Shown here in pieces: positions 7,097 to 13,720 of a stretch of DNA of 17,694 bases. The DNA comes from Verrucomicrobia bacterium UBA1412 (lineage in GTDB: Bacteria; Verrucomicrobiota; Verrucomicrobiia; Limisphaerales; UBA1412): positions 469-18,162 of the forward strand of contig DBPU01000012.1 of assembly GCA_002305615.1 (NCBI GenBank), read 5' to 3'. The notes under the pieces are model-generated. The model did no database searches. It was not told where the DNA came from and saw nothing but the letters and a program-made list of their open reading frames with translations. Numbering within the stretch: the first letter of the stretch is position 1; the number at the start of each line of letters is the position of its first letter. Position numbers and translations under genes: made by a program.

Positions 7097-8995
7097 TTAT
7101 TTTGCCTTGGGGAGCCAGGTGCAGACTTTTTTGCCCTGCCAACCATTGACCGAAGAGTAGTCGATCATACGGATGGGGCCCTGGACCGTTGGGATAATGA
7201 ATTCGATACGAGTTGTCGGAAGCATGGGAGTGGTGCGGACGGCATCCACAAAGCCATTAGGGTCGGCCAGGATTGTGACGGGTTGATTGTATCTCGGGTC
7301 GGTATTTTCATCCCGGGCCAGGACCAGAGGGCCCCAGGTCAGCGCCTGGAAGTCGTTGCCTTTGGGGTTGCTGCCCTTGGGTGCGTCGATCACCATGCAT
7401 TTCATATCGAAAGTGATTTCCACTTTGTCCGTGGTTTTCCACTTGCGGTTCACCCGGAAATATTCTCCGGAATCGGGGCGGTATTTCCTGCCGTTGATGC
7501 TCACCTGTGTCTTGGCGCTCCAGGTGGGGATGCGGAGGCTGAGGGTGAATATTTCGCTTTGCTCCGGGGAGACGTGAATGAGGACCTTTTCCGAAAGGGG
7601 ATACTCGGTGACGAAATCCAGTTTCAGTGGGCGACCGGAGGGCGTTTTGAGGCTGAAATTGCCGGCATTATAGAGATTGACCACGGGGCCTGTTGCCGAA
7701 GTCATCACTGCGATGTAGGGGATATAGGCCAGTCCCATGGGGCCATTGAGATTGCAGCAGGTGACGGTGAGATCGTCAAACTTCCAGCCCCAGCCCTGAT
7801 TGGTCACTTTTTCGCCGTTGAGCAGGTTGACGTAGCTGAAGCCGTCGCCCGTGGGTTTCATGGCTCCGAGCAGGCCGTTATAGATATATTTCTCGATATC
7901 ATCAGCCGGAGCGGAATCGCCTTCGAGCCGCAAGAGCTGGCTGCAGAACTTGAGCCAGGTAACACCCACGCAGGTTTCCATCATGCGGGTAATGTCGGGA
8001 TTTGTTTGCTCAAAGGCCGTATTGTCCCAGGCTTCTCCGTAGACATTGGGATGGTAGGGTTGGTCACCGCCGGCATTGCCGATAATGGTAATTTCCTGAG
8101 AGCGGATATTGCGGTAGAGATTCTGGGCCGCCTCTTTCCAGCGCGGATTGCCCGTGACCCGGTAGTATTCCACCAGTCCTTCAAAGAGCGACATCATTTC
8201 ATAGGCCTTGGGATAGGGTCCGCCCATTTTGTGCGGAGGCACATTGTCCAGGGCTTGTTGAAAGAGGTTATAGCCTTTGCTGCCGCCGCCCACTTCCACG
8301 ATGTAGCGTGCAAATTCCAAATAGCGCGGGTAGCCCGTCAGTTTATAGAGGCGCATGATGGGCTCCAGGAGTGTGGAGGATTCGATATGGTTGGGGCTCC
8401 AACCCAGTTCGGTGACTGGCGTTTTGGGCGGCTCGCCGATTTGGGTAATGAGGCAATCGGCCTGGCGGACCATGCAAGCCAGCACCTCCGGGTCGGCCTC
8501 CACCTGTTCGTAATATTCTTCCAGACCGAGGAGGACGTATTTACGCTCCCAGAGATCGCCTCCGCCGCTATCGGGCTGCATCTCCACGGGCATACAACTG
8601 ATGCTGCCATTGGCCCGCTCGGTTGAAAGTAAATCCCGGACGGTCGCGGTCATGATTTTTTTGAGCTCCGGGTCGCGCGTGTAGCGATAGAACATGCAGC
8701 CGGAGCGGACCGACTTGCCCCACATTTCGCCCAAGGCAAACTGAGGCCGGCCGGTGCGGAAAAACTCTACGAACTTGGGGTAGGGGACGACGCCCTTATT
8801 CCAGTGCTCAATGGAATTCTGAATGTTTTGCTCCAGGTAGCCGGATAACTGAACCGAGCCCGAAGAGAGCGGGTATTGAGTATCGCGCACTTGGGCATCG
8901 CCTCTGAATTCCACGGCCGAAGCCGAGGCGCAAAAGAGTCCCAGGGCCAGAACCAAACCTTTATAAGAACATCCGCTTTCAAAAAATGACTTCAT
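7097..8995 (-). CDS. Secreted GH127 glycosidase (beta-L-arabinofuranosidase family, DUF1680)
   Basis: 632 aa. A signal peptide (LVLALGLFCASASA, cleavage after about residue 27) sends it out of the cytoplasm. The body is the GH127/DUF1680 (alpha/alpha)6 barrel plus beta-sandwich domains. The zinc/thiolate site of the family is visible as Glu340 and Cys342 in RMMETCVG and Cys413-Cys414 in TVTCCNLNGP, one of which would be the nucleophilic cysteine; Glu321 lies where an acid/base residue could be. Known members remove beta-L-arabinofuranose from plant glycans, but the family is broad and the substrate here is inferred. It lies downstream of GH36 on the same strand, separated by a strong hairpin, with TATAAT 12 nt before the start. 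A broken piece of a paralogue lies at 5475-5517. Confidence 0.9.
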   Translation of the reverse strand: MKSFFESGCSYKGLVLALGLFCASASAVEFRGDAQVRDTQYPLSSGSVQLSGYLEQNIQNSIEHWNKGVVPYPKFVEFFRTGRPQFALGEMWGKSVRSGCMFYRYTRDPELKKIMTATVRDLLSTERANGSISCMPVEMQPDSGGGDLWERKYVLLGLEEYYEQVEADPEVLACMVRQADCLITQIGEPPKTPVTELGWSPNHIESSTLLEPIMRLYKLTGYPRYLEFARYIVEVGGGSKGYNLFQQALDNVPPHKMGGPYPKAYEMMSLFEGLVEYYRVTGNPRWKEAAQNLYRNIRSQEITIIGNAGGDQPYHPNVYGEAWDNTAFEQTNPDITRMMETCVGVTWLKFCSQLLRLEGDSAPADDIEKYIYNGLLGAMKPTGDGFSYVNLLNGEKVTNQGWGWKFDDLTVTCCNLNGPMGLAYIPYIAVMTSATGPVVNLYNAGNFSLKTPSGRPLKLDFVTEYPLSEKVLIHVSPEQSEIFTLSLRIPTWSAKTQVSINGRKYRPDSGEYFRVNRKWKTTDKVEITFDMKCMVIDAPKGSNPKGNDFQALTWGPLVLARDENTDPRYNQPVTILADPNGFVDAVRTTPMLPTTRIEFIIPTVQGPIRMIDYSSVNGWQGKKVCTWLPKAK

Positions 8996-9007
8996 AACAG
9001 CTGCGTT

Positions 9008-9036
9008 ATTATAAGAATGCGCCCGGGAAAGGTCGA
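9008..9036 (-). promoter_or_regulatory. Candidate promoter of the GH127 gene
   Basis: On the minus strand TATAAT (9013-9008) ends 12 nt before the start codon, with TCGACC (9036-9031, 4 of 6 to TTGACA) at 17 bp spacing. The predicted transcript would have a leader of only a few nucleotides. It overlaps the hairpin at 9020-9070. Confidence 0.35.
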
Positions 9037-9070
9037 GAATGAAGAAAACTTCATCCCTCTTTCCCGGGCG
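9020..9070. terminator. Strong nested hairpin between the two glycosidase genes
   Basis: CGCCCGGGAAAG (9020-9031) and CTTTCCCGGGCG (9059-9070) form a perfect 12-bp GC-rich stem. The 27-nt loop holds a second hairpin, ATGAAG-AAAA-CTTCAT (9039-9054). It lies 19 bp after the GH36 stop and 24 bp before the GH127 start. It fits termination of GH36 transcription, though the following minus-strand text is A/T rich rather than a plain U-tract, or it could be a processing or stability element. Confidence 0.6.
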
Positions 9071-9089
9071 TATTTGTTGCTCAGGGAGA

Positions 9090-11606
9090 TTATTCGCTTA
9101 TTTTTTTATAAGTGATAATTAGCGCCTCGGGCACCTGCTGAGACACGACACGGAGACCCTTATCCATTAATTTGCTGCCGGTCACGACCGACTCGGAAGA
9201 GTCATCCACGCTCTTAATCAGATATTCGGCTTCCGGCTCCAATCCATGCAGCTTGAGCCTCACGGATTCGTAAACGCTCTCGGCATGGCGGAAAGCCTGA
9301 ACCACTCCGGCCTTCATATCCGGACGGTCAAATTGCCATGCGACCCACTGGGTTTCATCCAGAGAATAGGGGGTCAGAGGATAATAGTCACCCACGTAGA
9401 ACGGCTTCAGCGTGGTCCAATCCTTCATCACTCTGCGCTTGGCAGTGTAATCGGCATCCTCGGGCCGCATATCAAAGCATGAATTGACGAAGGGGCAGAT
9501 CGTAGAGCGGCTCCGGTAGGTGTCGTCATCGCGTACACCTGTTCCAAAGAGAGGAATCCAGGAGGCCATTCCGTAGGTGTGTCCCTGGTTGCCGACCGGT
9601 TCGAAGATATAATCGCTGCGCAACAGAGGAACAGAGCGGCGCATCGTCTCCAGGTCATTGCGTCTGCCGCCGCTGGCACAGGAATCAATTAACATATCGG
9701 GGTGGCGCTTGAGCAATTCATCCCAGTAGGCGAGATAGCCCACGACATATTTGTTTTCGGTGATTCCCTGGCGGTCGGGAGAATCCGTTTTCCTCCAGTA
9801 TTGCAGAGGAGCGATATTGTAATCCTGGCGATAGAGGTCAATGCCCTGGCTGACAATGAGGCCATCAATATGATTCACCAACCAATTCCACGCTTCCGGG
9901 TGGCCCAGGTTGAGTAAATCCTGATTGCTCTGGCCGTCTTTCAACATCCAATCCTGATGATTCTCGTAGAGCCATGTCTTTGGGGTCACGCGTTCGGGTT
10001 CAAACCAGACGATGGATTTCACCCCTTTTGTGCGGGCGTGATCGGTAATCTCGCGCAGTCCTTTGGGGAAACGCTTCGTATCCACTTCCCAGGTTCCCGT
10101 GTTGGGCCAGCCCCATTCATTGACGTACCATCCGGCATCCATCCACCAGTAGTCGAGCTTGATGCCTTCTTCCAAATAGCGGTTGACGAAATTGATCTGG
10201 CTGGCCGTGTCGGCTTTGATCATCTCGGCATATTGATGGGAACTGCATGCGGCCCAATGCAGAGGAGGCAATTCGCCATACGGATGGGGAACATTATGGG
10301 CAAGCATCCAGCTTCTCCAGACGTTCTGGGAGTCGAGATAGGTTCCGCTCCAGAATTGCACGACGATCAGAGGAGTCCTGATCTCTTCGCCCGGATTGAG
10401 ATAAAGATGGGTCTGCTCCTGGCCGGCCGCAACTTTGATTCCTTTGGTCCCATTGGGGCTCACGACCGAGGAGAAATCAGCGGCCCACTGTCCTGGCCAA
10501 CCGACAACGACAATGGCGCCGCCATTACCGGGATATTCCAGATTGAAATAGGGGTACTGGCCATCGGTCCCGCGTCCGCCATCGGAATTGAGATGTTTGA
10601 CCACATCCTGCCCGAGCGTAGTCGTATAGGGTCTGTAATCATCGTTTCTGGAGGGCGAGCCCGTGTGATGATGGAGCACAGGGAAATGGGCGTTTTTCCC
10701 GGGCAAGGTGATGTCTACGCCCTGGATATTGGAGAGAATCGGAGTTTTCGCTTCGCCTGTATTTTTGAAATAGACGGTCCATTCGATGGTCGGGTAATCC
10801 TTGTATTCAATGGCCTGGCAGCGGACCTGCAAACCGCTTTTGGTATCCGTCCAAACCAGTTCATGCTGCAGGCGGTTTGCATCAAGGCTCTTTTGGGAAC
10901 GGGTGAGATTCCATTCTTTCAGGAGCTCAGCCGAGGGTTTCCCGTCATAATTGAAAGAGAAGAAAGGTTCCGTGGAAAGAGCTTCTTCGGCCGGAGCGAT
11001 AAAGGGCAGGTCATCAAGCCAGACGGAGGAACCATTTTCCAATTCCACCCTGGCATTGGCCCAATCTGCCTGATCACAGGAGATATCGCCGCAGGAATCC
11101 ACCAGCAGAACAATCTCCTTTTCTCCGTTCAGATCCAGAGATAAAGGGAGCGACCCCTTGCCCTCGTTCATCTCATCGGAGCGGTAAAGCTCTTTGTCTC
11201 CCGCGCGGACGATGAATTTGACGGAGCCCCGGCCTCCGGAGGTATCGGAATTGCTGTCGACACCGATCTCTGCATTAAATTTTTTCCCGGCGGCGGGCAA
11301 CCGCACCAGTACGTGGCTCTGGGCATGGCAGTAAAGGCCCCGGGTGAACTGAGTTCCGGAGATATTCATCGGTTTGCCGTTACGCTCCCTTTTTTGGACG
11401 GGGTCGTTATTGGCGTAAACCACAAGCCCTTCGGTTTTGGGCATCGAGAGAGACTTGCCTTCCAGTTTGGCCGAAGCCCAGACGCGTGTTTGTGCTAAAT
11501 CTACGGGAGCAACCGTGACGGCAAGTGCCGAACTGGCGGCATAGCCAGCGAAAGCAACTAGTGCTAAAGCGCTAAGCTTCTTAAAATCCTTACCATAACT
11601 ACTCAT
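9090..11606 (-). CDS. Secreted NPCBM-GH36 alpha-galactosidase
   Basis: 838 aa from ATG 11606, releasing terminal alpha-galactose from oligo- or polysaccharides. Signal peptide: KKLSALALVAFAGYAASSALA, cleavage near residue 29. Residues about 30-200 form an NPCBM carbohydrate-binding module (QFTRGLYCHAQSHVLVRLP, then EIGVDSNSD). The beta-sandwich and GH36 barrel follow: PPLHWAACSS (447-456), WWMDAGWY (487-494), WFEPERV (534-540), nucleophile Asp595 in YRQDYN, and acid/base Asp651 in SCASGGRRND. A C-terminal beta domain closes the protein. A TTG start at 11645 would extend it by 13 residues, but that text contains the likely promoter and precedes a clean signal peptide, so I reject it. GH127 follows downstream. 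Confidence 0.94.
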   Translation of the reverse strand: MSSYGKDFKKLSALALVAFAGYAASSALAVTVAPVDLAQTRVWASAKLEGKSLSMPKTEGLVVYANNDPVQKRERNGKPMNISGTQFTRGLYCHAQSHVLVRLPAAGKKFNAEIGVDSNSDTSGGRGSVKFIVRAGDKELYRSDEMNEGKGSLPLSLDLNGEKEIVLLVDSCGDISCDQADWANARVELENGSSVWLDDLPFIAPAEEALSTEPFFSFNYDGKPSAELLKEWNLTRSQKSLDANRLQHELVWTDTKSGLQVRCQAIEYKDYPTIEWTVYFKNTGEAKTPILSNIQGVDITLPGKNAHFPVLHHHTGSPSRNDDYRPYTTTLGQDVVKHLNSDGGRGTDGQYPYFNLEYPGNGGAIVVVGWPGQWAADFSSVVSPNGTKGIKVAAGQEQTHLYLNPGEEIRTPLIVVQFWSGTYLDSQNVWRSWMLAHNVPHPYGELPPLHWAACSSHQYAEMIKADTASQINFVNRYLEEGIKLDYWWMDAGWYVNEWGWPNTGTWEVDTKRFPKGLREITDHARTKGVKSIVWFEPERVTPKTWLYENHQDWMLKDGQSNQDLLNLGHPEAWNWLVNHIDGLIVSQGIDLYRQDYNIAPLQYWRKTDSPDRQGITENKYVVGYLAYWDELLKRHPDMLIDSCASGGRRNDLETMRRSVPLLRSDYIFEPVGNQGHTYGMASWIPLFGTGVRDDDTYRSRSTICPFVNSCFDMRPEDADYTAKRRVMKDWTTLKPFYVGDYYPLTPYSLDETQWVAWQFDRPDMKAGVVQAFRHAESVYESVRLKLHGLEPEAEYLIKSVDDSSESVVTGSKLMDKGLRVVSQQVPEALIITYKKISE

Positions 11607-11615
11607 ACAAGGCAG

Positions 11616-11645
11616 AGTATAGTCAGAATCGGAGCCCCAATCCAA
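11616..11645 (-). promoter_or_regulatory. Candidate promoter of the GH36 gene
   Basis: Minus strand: TTGGAT (11645-11640), 18-bp spacer, TATACT (11621-11616), ending only 9 nt before ATG 11606. The same TATACT hexamer serves rtcB. A transcript from here would be nearly leaderless, and no Shine-Dalgarno sequence precedes the ATG. Confidence 0.45.
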
Positions 11646-11678
11646 GATTTAACATAATCTCCCCGACCGCCCTTTTTT

Positions 11679-11805
11679 GAACCACGAATGAACACAAAGG
11701 GACACAAATGAAGAAAGAACACTGGAACCACGGATAGACACTGATGAACACAAATGCTTATCTGTACATGCCTGATTCGTGTTTGCTGATCTCTATTTGT
11801 GGTTC
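11679..11805. repeat. GAACCACGAAT repeat, copy D (half-unit plus full palindrome)
   Basis: A half-arm (11679-11709, GAACCACGAATGAACAC...) is followed by an 81-bp imperfect palindrome (11725-11805) from GAACCACGGATAGACAC to CTATTTGTGGTTC, same length class as copy A, with a related centre (ATCTGTACATG against TTCTGTCTGAG). It lies in the 435-bp gene-free stretch 11607-12041. The rest of that stretch holds the GH36 promoter, the left 23-bp direct repeat and the A/T-rich leader of the GIY-YIG gene. Confidence 0.8.
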
Positions 11806-11843
11806 TGACATGCAAGATTCCGTGATTGAGAGGGATATCTATT

Positions 11844-11866
11844 TTTCGGTGCGTTCATTTTGAGGC
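11844..11866 (+). repeat. 23-bp direct repeat, left copy
   Basis: Identical over 23 bp to 13621-13643 and in the same orientation; it begins TTTCGGTGCG and ends TTTTGAGGC. The flanking bases differ on both sides. It marks the left edge of the GIY-YIG/BRO-N-Fic island. Confidence 0.85.
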
Positions 11867-12030
11867 AATAGGCACATTTCTTTAGGATTGATTTTTATCA
11901 AGAGTTATTATACCATCAATCAATTGTGATGAGATATGAAATCGTGTTTTCTACGGCCGACTTGTGGGATGTGCCATTAGTGGTGCAATGGGTTCGTTTC
12001 CATATCACATCATTTTTAAACATAAAATGC

Positions 12031-12035
12031 AGGAG
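12031..12035 (+). promoter_or_regulatory. Shine-Dalgarno site of the GIY-YIG gene
   Basis: AGGAG, 6 nt before ATG 12042; the clearest ribosome site in the window. It fixes this start over the upstream in-frame ATG at 11964. Confidence 0.75.
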
Positions 12036-12041
12036 AAGAAA

Positions 12042-12728
12042 ATGAGCGAAAGTAAAAGCAAAGGGGTTATTTATATTCTTACAAACCCATCATTCAAAGA
12101 ATATGTTAAAATTGGGTATGCGGACAATATTGAAAATAGGTTGAATGAGTTAAATAAAAGTGAAACCATTCCGTATGCGTTCAGGGTGTATGCTATTTAT
12201 GAAGTCGATAGACGCCTGACGGATATAGAATTGCATAAACTCATTGATTCATTGAACCCTGATTTGCGTACTGTTGAAACCTTTGATGGCAAAAAAAGGG
12301 AGAAAGAATTTTATGCAATGTCGCCTGAGGAGGCTTATTCTCTCCTTGAGAGTATCGCAAAAGTAAGTGGTACTTCTTGCAGATTGAAAAAGATGAAACC
12401 GGAGGGCCACGAGATTCTCGATGAAAAAGTGGCCGAAGAAGTTAAAGAGGAGAGTGAGCGGAGAAAACCCTGGAGTTTTTCCCAGTATGGTATTCCAATA
12501 GGGAGTGTACTGGTTTCGTGTGAACGGCCGGGTAAGACTGTTCGAGTCGTTGATGAAAAGCACGTTGATTATTATGGCGAAACGCTTTCGATGAGCGCTG
12601 CTACAAGTAGAATTCTTGAGGAGGAGGCTCCTTGGCAAGGGCCAAAGCATTTTACCTATAACGGAAAAAAATTAACTGATATCAGGAAAGAAATCGAAGA
12701 TAATACCCCAGAAGATAGCAAGGAATGA
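12042..12728 (+). CDS. GIY-YIG (T5orf172-type) protein with C-terminal beta domain
   Basis: 228 aa, no signal peptide. Residues 8-105 are a GIY-YIG-superfamily domain of the T5orf172 type: GVIYILTN (8-15) and YVKIGYA (21-27), with the KIG variant usual for this branch, Arg33 in NIENRLNEL, Glu63 and His65 in DIELHKLID, and the closing KEFYAMSPEEAYSLL (88-102). A charged linker (about 118-142) leads to a compact domain (143-217) reading PWSFSQYG, GSVLVS, KTVRVVDEKHVDYYGE and FTYNGKKLTDIRKE. That pattern recalls the small RAMA/DUF4357-type modules attached to DNA enzymes, but I cannot assign it firmly. Its TGA overlaps the ATG of the Fic gene (ATGA), so the two are translationally coupled. Whether it cleaves DNA, acts as antitoxin or regulates is unknown. 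Confidence 0.85.
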   Translation: MSESKSKGVIYILTNPSFKEYVKIGYADNIENRLNELNKSETIPYAFRVYAIYEVDRRLTDIELHKLIDSLNPDLRTVETFDGKKREKEFYAMSPEEAYSLLESIAKVSGTSCRLKKMKPEGHEILDEKVAEEVKEESERRKPWSFSQYGIPIGSVLVSCERPGKTVRVVDEKHVDYYGETLSMSAATSRILEEEAPWQGPKHFTYNGKKLTDIRKEIEDNTPEDSKE

Positions 12729-13600
12729 GCGACAAGGTCTCTGTTCGTTTTTTCAATGATCGAGAAGTTCGTGCCGTTTGGAGCGAAGCCGACTCGCGCT
12801 GGTTTTTTTCGGTTTTGGATGTGGTTGGTGTGCTGCGGGACGAGGGTAATTATGAGAAGAATCGTAATTATTGGAAATATCTCAAGGCCAAGCTGAACAA
12901 AGACGGAAATGAACTGGGTAGTGCCACTACCCAGTTGAAGTTGACCGCACCGGATGGGAAAAAGCGTCTTTCGGATGTACTGGATGCGGATGGCGTTATC
13001 TCTCTGGCTAAAGTATTCCCAAGCAATAAGGCAAATCGTTTCATTGAGTGGTTCATCAATAGCGATGAATCGATTGACGGCAGAAGTAAATCAAAAGCGT
13101 ATGCCTTATTCGAAAGTACTTTTTTGAACAGCCTCGAAGTCGGCACAACAAAGGGCTTGCAGCAAATTCATGCTTATTTGTTTGGCGGGCTTTATGATTT
13201 TGCCGGGCAAGTCCGCACTCAAAATATGAGCAAGGGAGGCTTTCAATTCGCGAACTCCAGATTTCTGGAAAAGACGCTTTCGACCATAGAAAAAATGCCG
13301 GAAGATTCCATCTCCGCAATTATCGATAAGTATACGGAAATGAACGTCGCCCATCCTTTTATGGAGGGAAACGGCAGGGCGATGCGTATCTGGCTCGACC
13401 TGATGCTGAAGAAGAATTTTAAATGCTGCGTTGACTGGAGTAAGATTGATAAGAAAACGTATCTGGAATCCATGACCAGGAGCGTGATTGATAATTCTCA
13501 GCTGAAAAACCTGATTCAAAATGCGTTGACTCAGAGGGTAGATGACAGAGAAGTATTTATGAAAGGAATTGATTACTCCTATTACTACGAGGAGGAGTGA
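12725..13600 (+). CDS. BRO-N-Fic fusion, class III Fic AMP-transferase
   Basis: 291 aa. Residues 1-115 are a BRO-N (RhuM-like) domain: VRFFNDREVRAVW, WFFSVLDVVGVL, YWKYLKAKL, GNELGSATTQLKLTAPDGKK, LSDVLDADGVISLAK, a predicted DNA-binding module common in phages and large DNA viruses. Residues about 125-291 are a Fic domain very close in layout to the stand-alone class III Fic of Neisseria: LQQIHAYLFGGLYDFAGQVR (145-164), catalytic HPFMEGNGRAMR (210-221, His210), and the C-terminal inhibitory helix SYYYEE (285-290) with the inhibitory Glu289. Class III enzymes AMPylate proteins such as gyrase B and are silenced by that helix until they dissociate. The G/N after the inhibitory Glu is Glu here. 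It is coupled to the GIY-YIG gene by an ATGA overlap; the hairpin repeat at 12905-12940 lies inside the BRO-N part. Confidence 0.92.
   Translation: MSDKVSVRFFNDREVRAVWSEADSRWFFSVLDVVGVLRDEGNYEKNRNYWKYLKAKLNKDGNELGSATTQLKLTAPDGKKRLSDVLDADGVISLAKVFPSNKANRFIEWFINSDESIDGRSKSKAYALFESTFLNSLEVGTTKGLQQIHAYLFGGLYDFAGQVRTQNMSKGGFQFANSRFLEKTLSTIEKMPEDSISAIIDKYTEMNVAHPFMEGNGRAMRIWLDLMLKKNFKCCVDWSKIDKKTYLESMTRSVIDNSQLKNLIQNALTQRVDDREVFMKGIDYSYYYEEE
12905..12940 (+). repeat. 36-bp repeat with 25-bp hairpin, copy 1 (in BRO-N)
   Basis: Encodes GNELGSATTQLK in the BRO-N domain. Its core 12912-12936 is a perfect inverted repeat: AACTGGGTAGT, loop GCC, ACTACCCAGTT. It recurs at 13649-13684 with 34 of 36 bases identical. 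Confidence 0.85.
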
Positions 13601-13620
13601 GACTTCCCACATCATCCCCA

Positions 13621-13643
13621 TTTCGGTGCGTTCATTTTGAGGC
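13621..13643 (+). repeat. 23-bp direct repeat, right copy
   Basis: Exact copy of 11844-11866, 20 bp after the stop of the Fic gene and 5 bp before the BRO-N remnant. Confidence 0.85.
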
Positions 13644-13648
13644 GAGGT

Positions 13649-13720
13649 GGAAATGAACTGGGTAGTGGGACTACCCAGTTGAAGATGAAGCGATACGAAT
13701 GGGGAAGACGTTATCGATAA
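13649..13720 (+). pseudogene. Remnant of a second BRO-N gene with hairpin copy 2
   Basis: The frame from 13649 reads GNELGSGTTQLKMK and then a degenerate stretch to TAA at 13718-13720. The first 36 bp match 12905-12940 at 34 positions, keeping both 11-bp hairpin arms (13656-13680, loop GGG). Beyond that a looser match continues (GAATGGGGAAGACG against GGATGGGAAAAAGCG). No start codon or rest of the domain is present. Its end overlaps, on the opposite strand, the last codons of the giant surface protein. Confidence 0.6.

Larger units (their letters stand above)
11844..13643. mobile_element. GIY-YIG/BRO-N-Fic island between direct repeats
   Basis: 1.8-kb A/T-richer segment between 23-bp exact direct repeats, carrying two overlapping plus-strand genes of phage/virus-associated domain families. 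It lies between the GH36 gene and the convergent 3' end of a giant surface protein. No integrase or transposase is present, so it is at most a passenger or a homologous-recombination cassette. Confidence 0.5.

Noticed and set aside
6649..7146. Longer 165-aa version of the GxxExxY protein
   Set aside because: The additional N-terminus reads two repeat units and the antisense of the GH127 end; the 127-aa form has the usual family length.
6890..8626. 578-aa plus-strand open frame opposite GH127 and GxxExxY
   Set aside because: It is a compositional shadow: the minus strand has conserved GH127 and GxxExxY motifs, while the plus translation has no recognisable domain and reads through repeat DNA.
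9957..11144. 395-aa plus-strand open frame opposite GH36
   Set aside because: It mirrors the conserved GH36 coding frame and shows no motif of its own.
5364..11805. CRISPR array made of the GAACCACGAAT repeats
   Set aside because: Copies are palindromic, variable, kilobases apart and without uniform spacers; no cas gene is present.
11844..13643. Insertion sequence with 23-bp target-site duplication
   Set aside because: No transposase and no terminal inverted repeats, and 23 bp is long for a target duplication, so I describe it only as an island between direct repeats.
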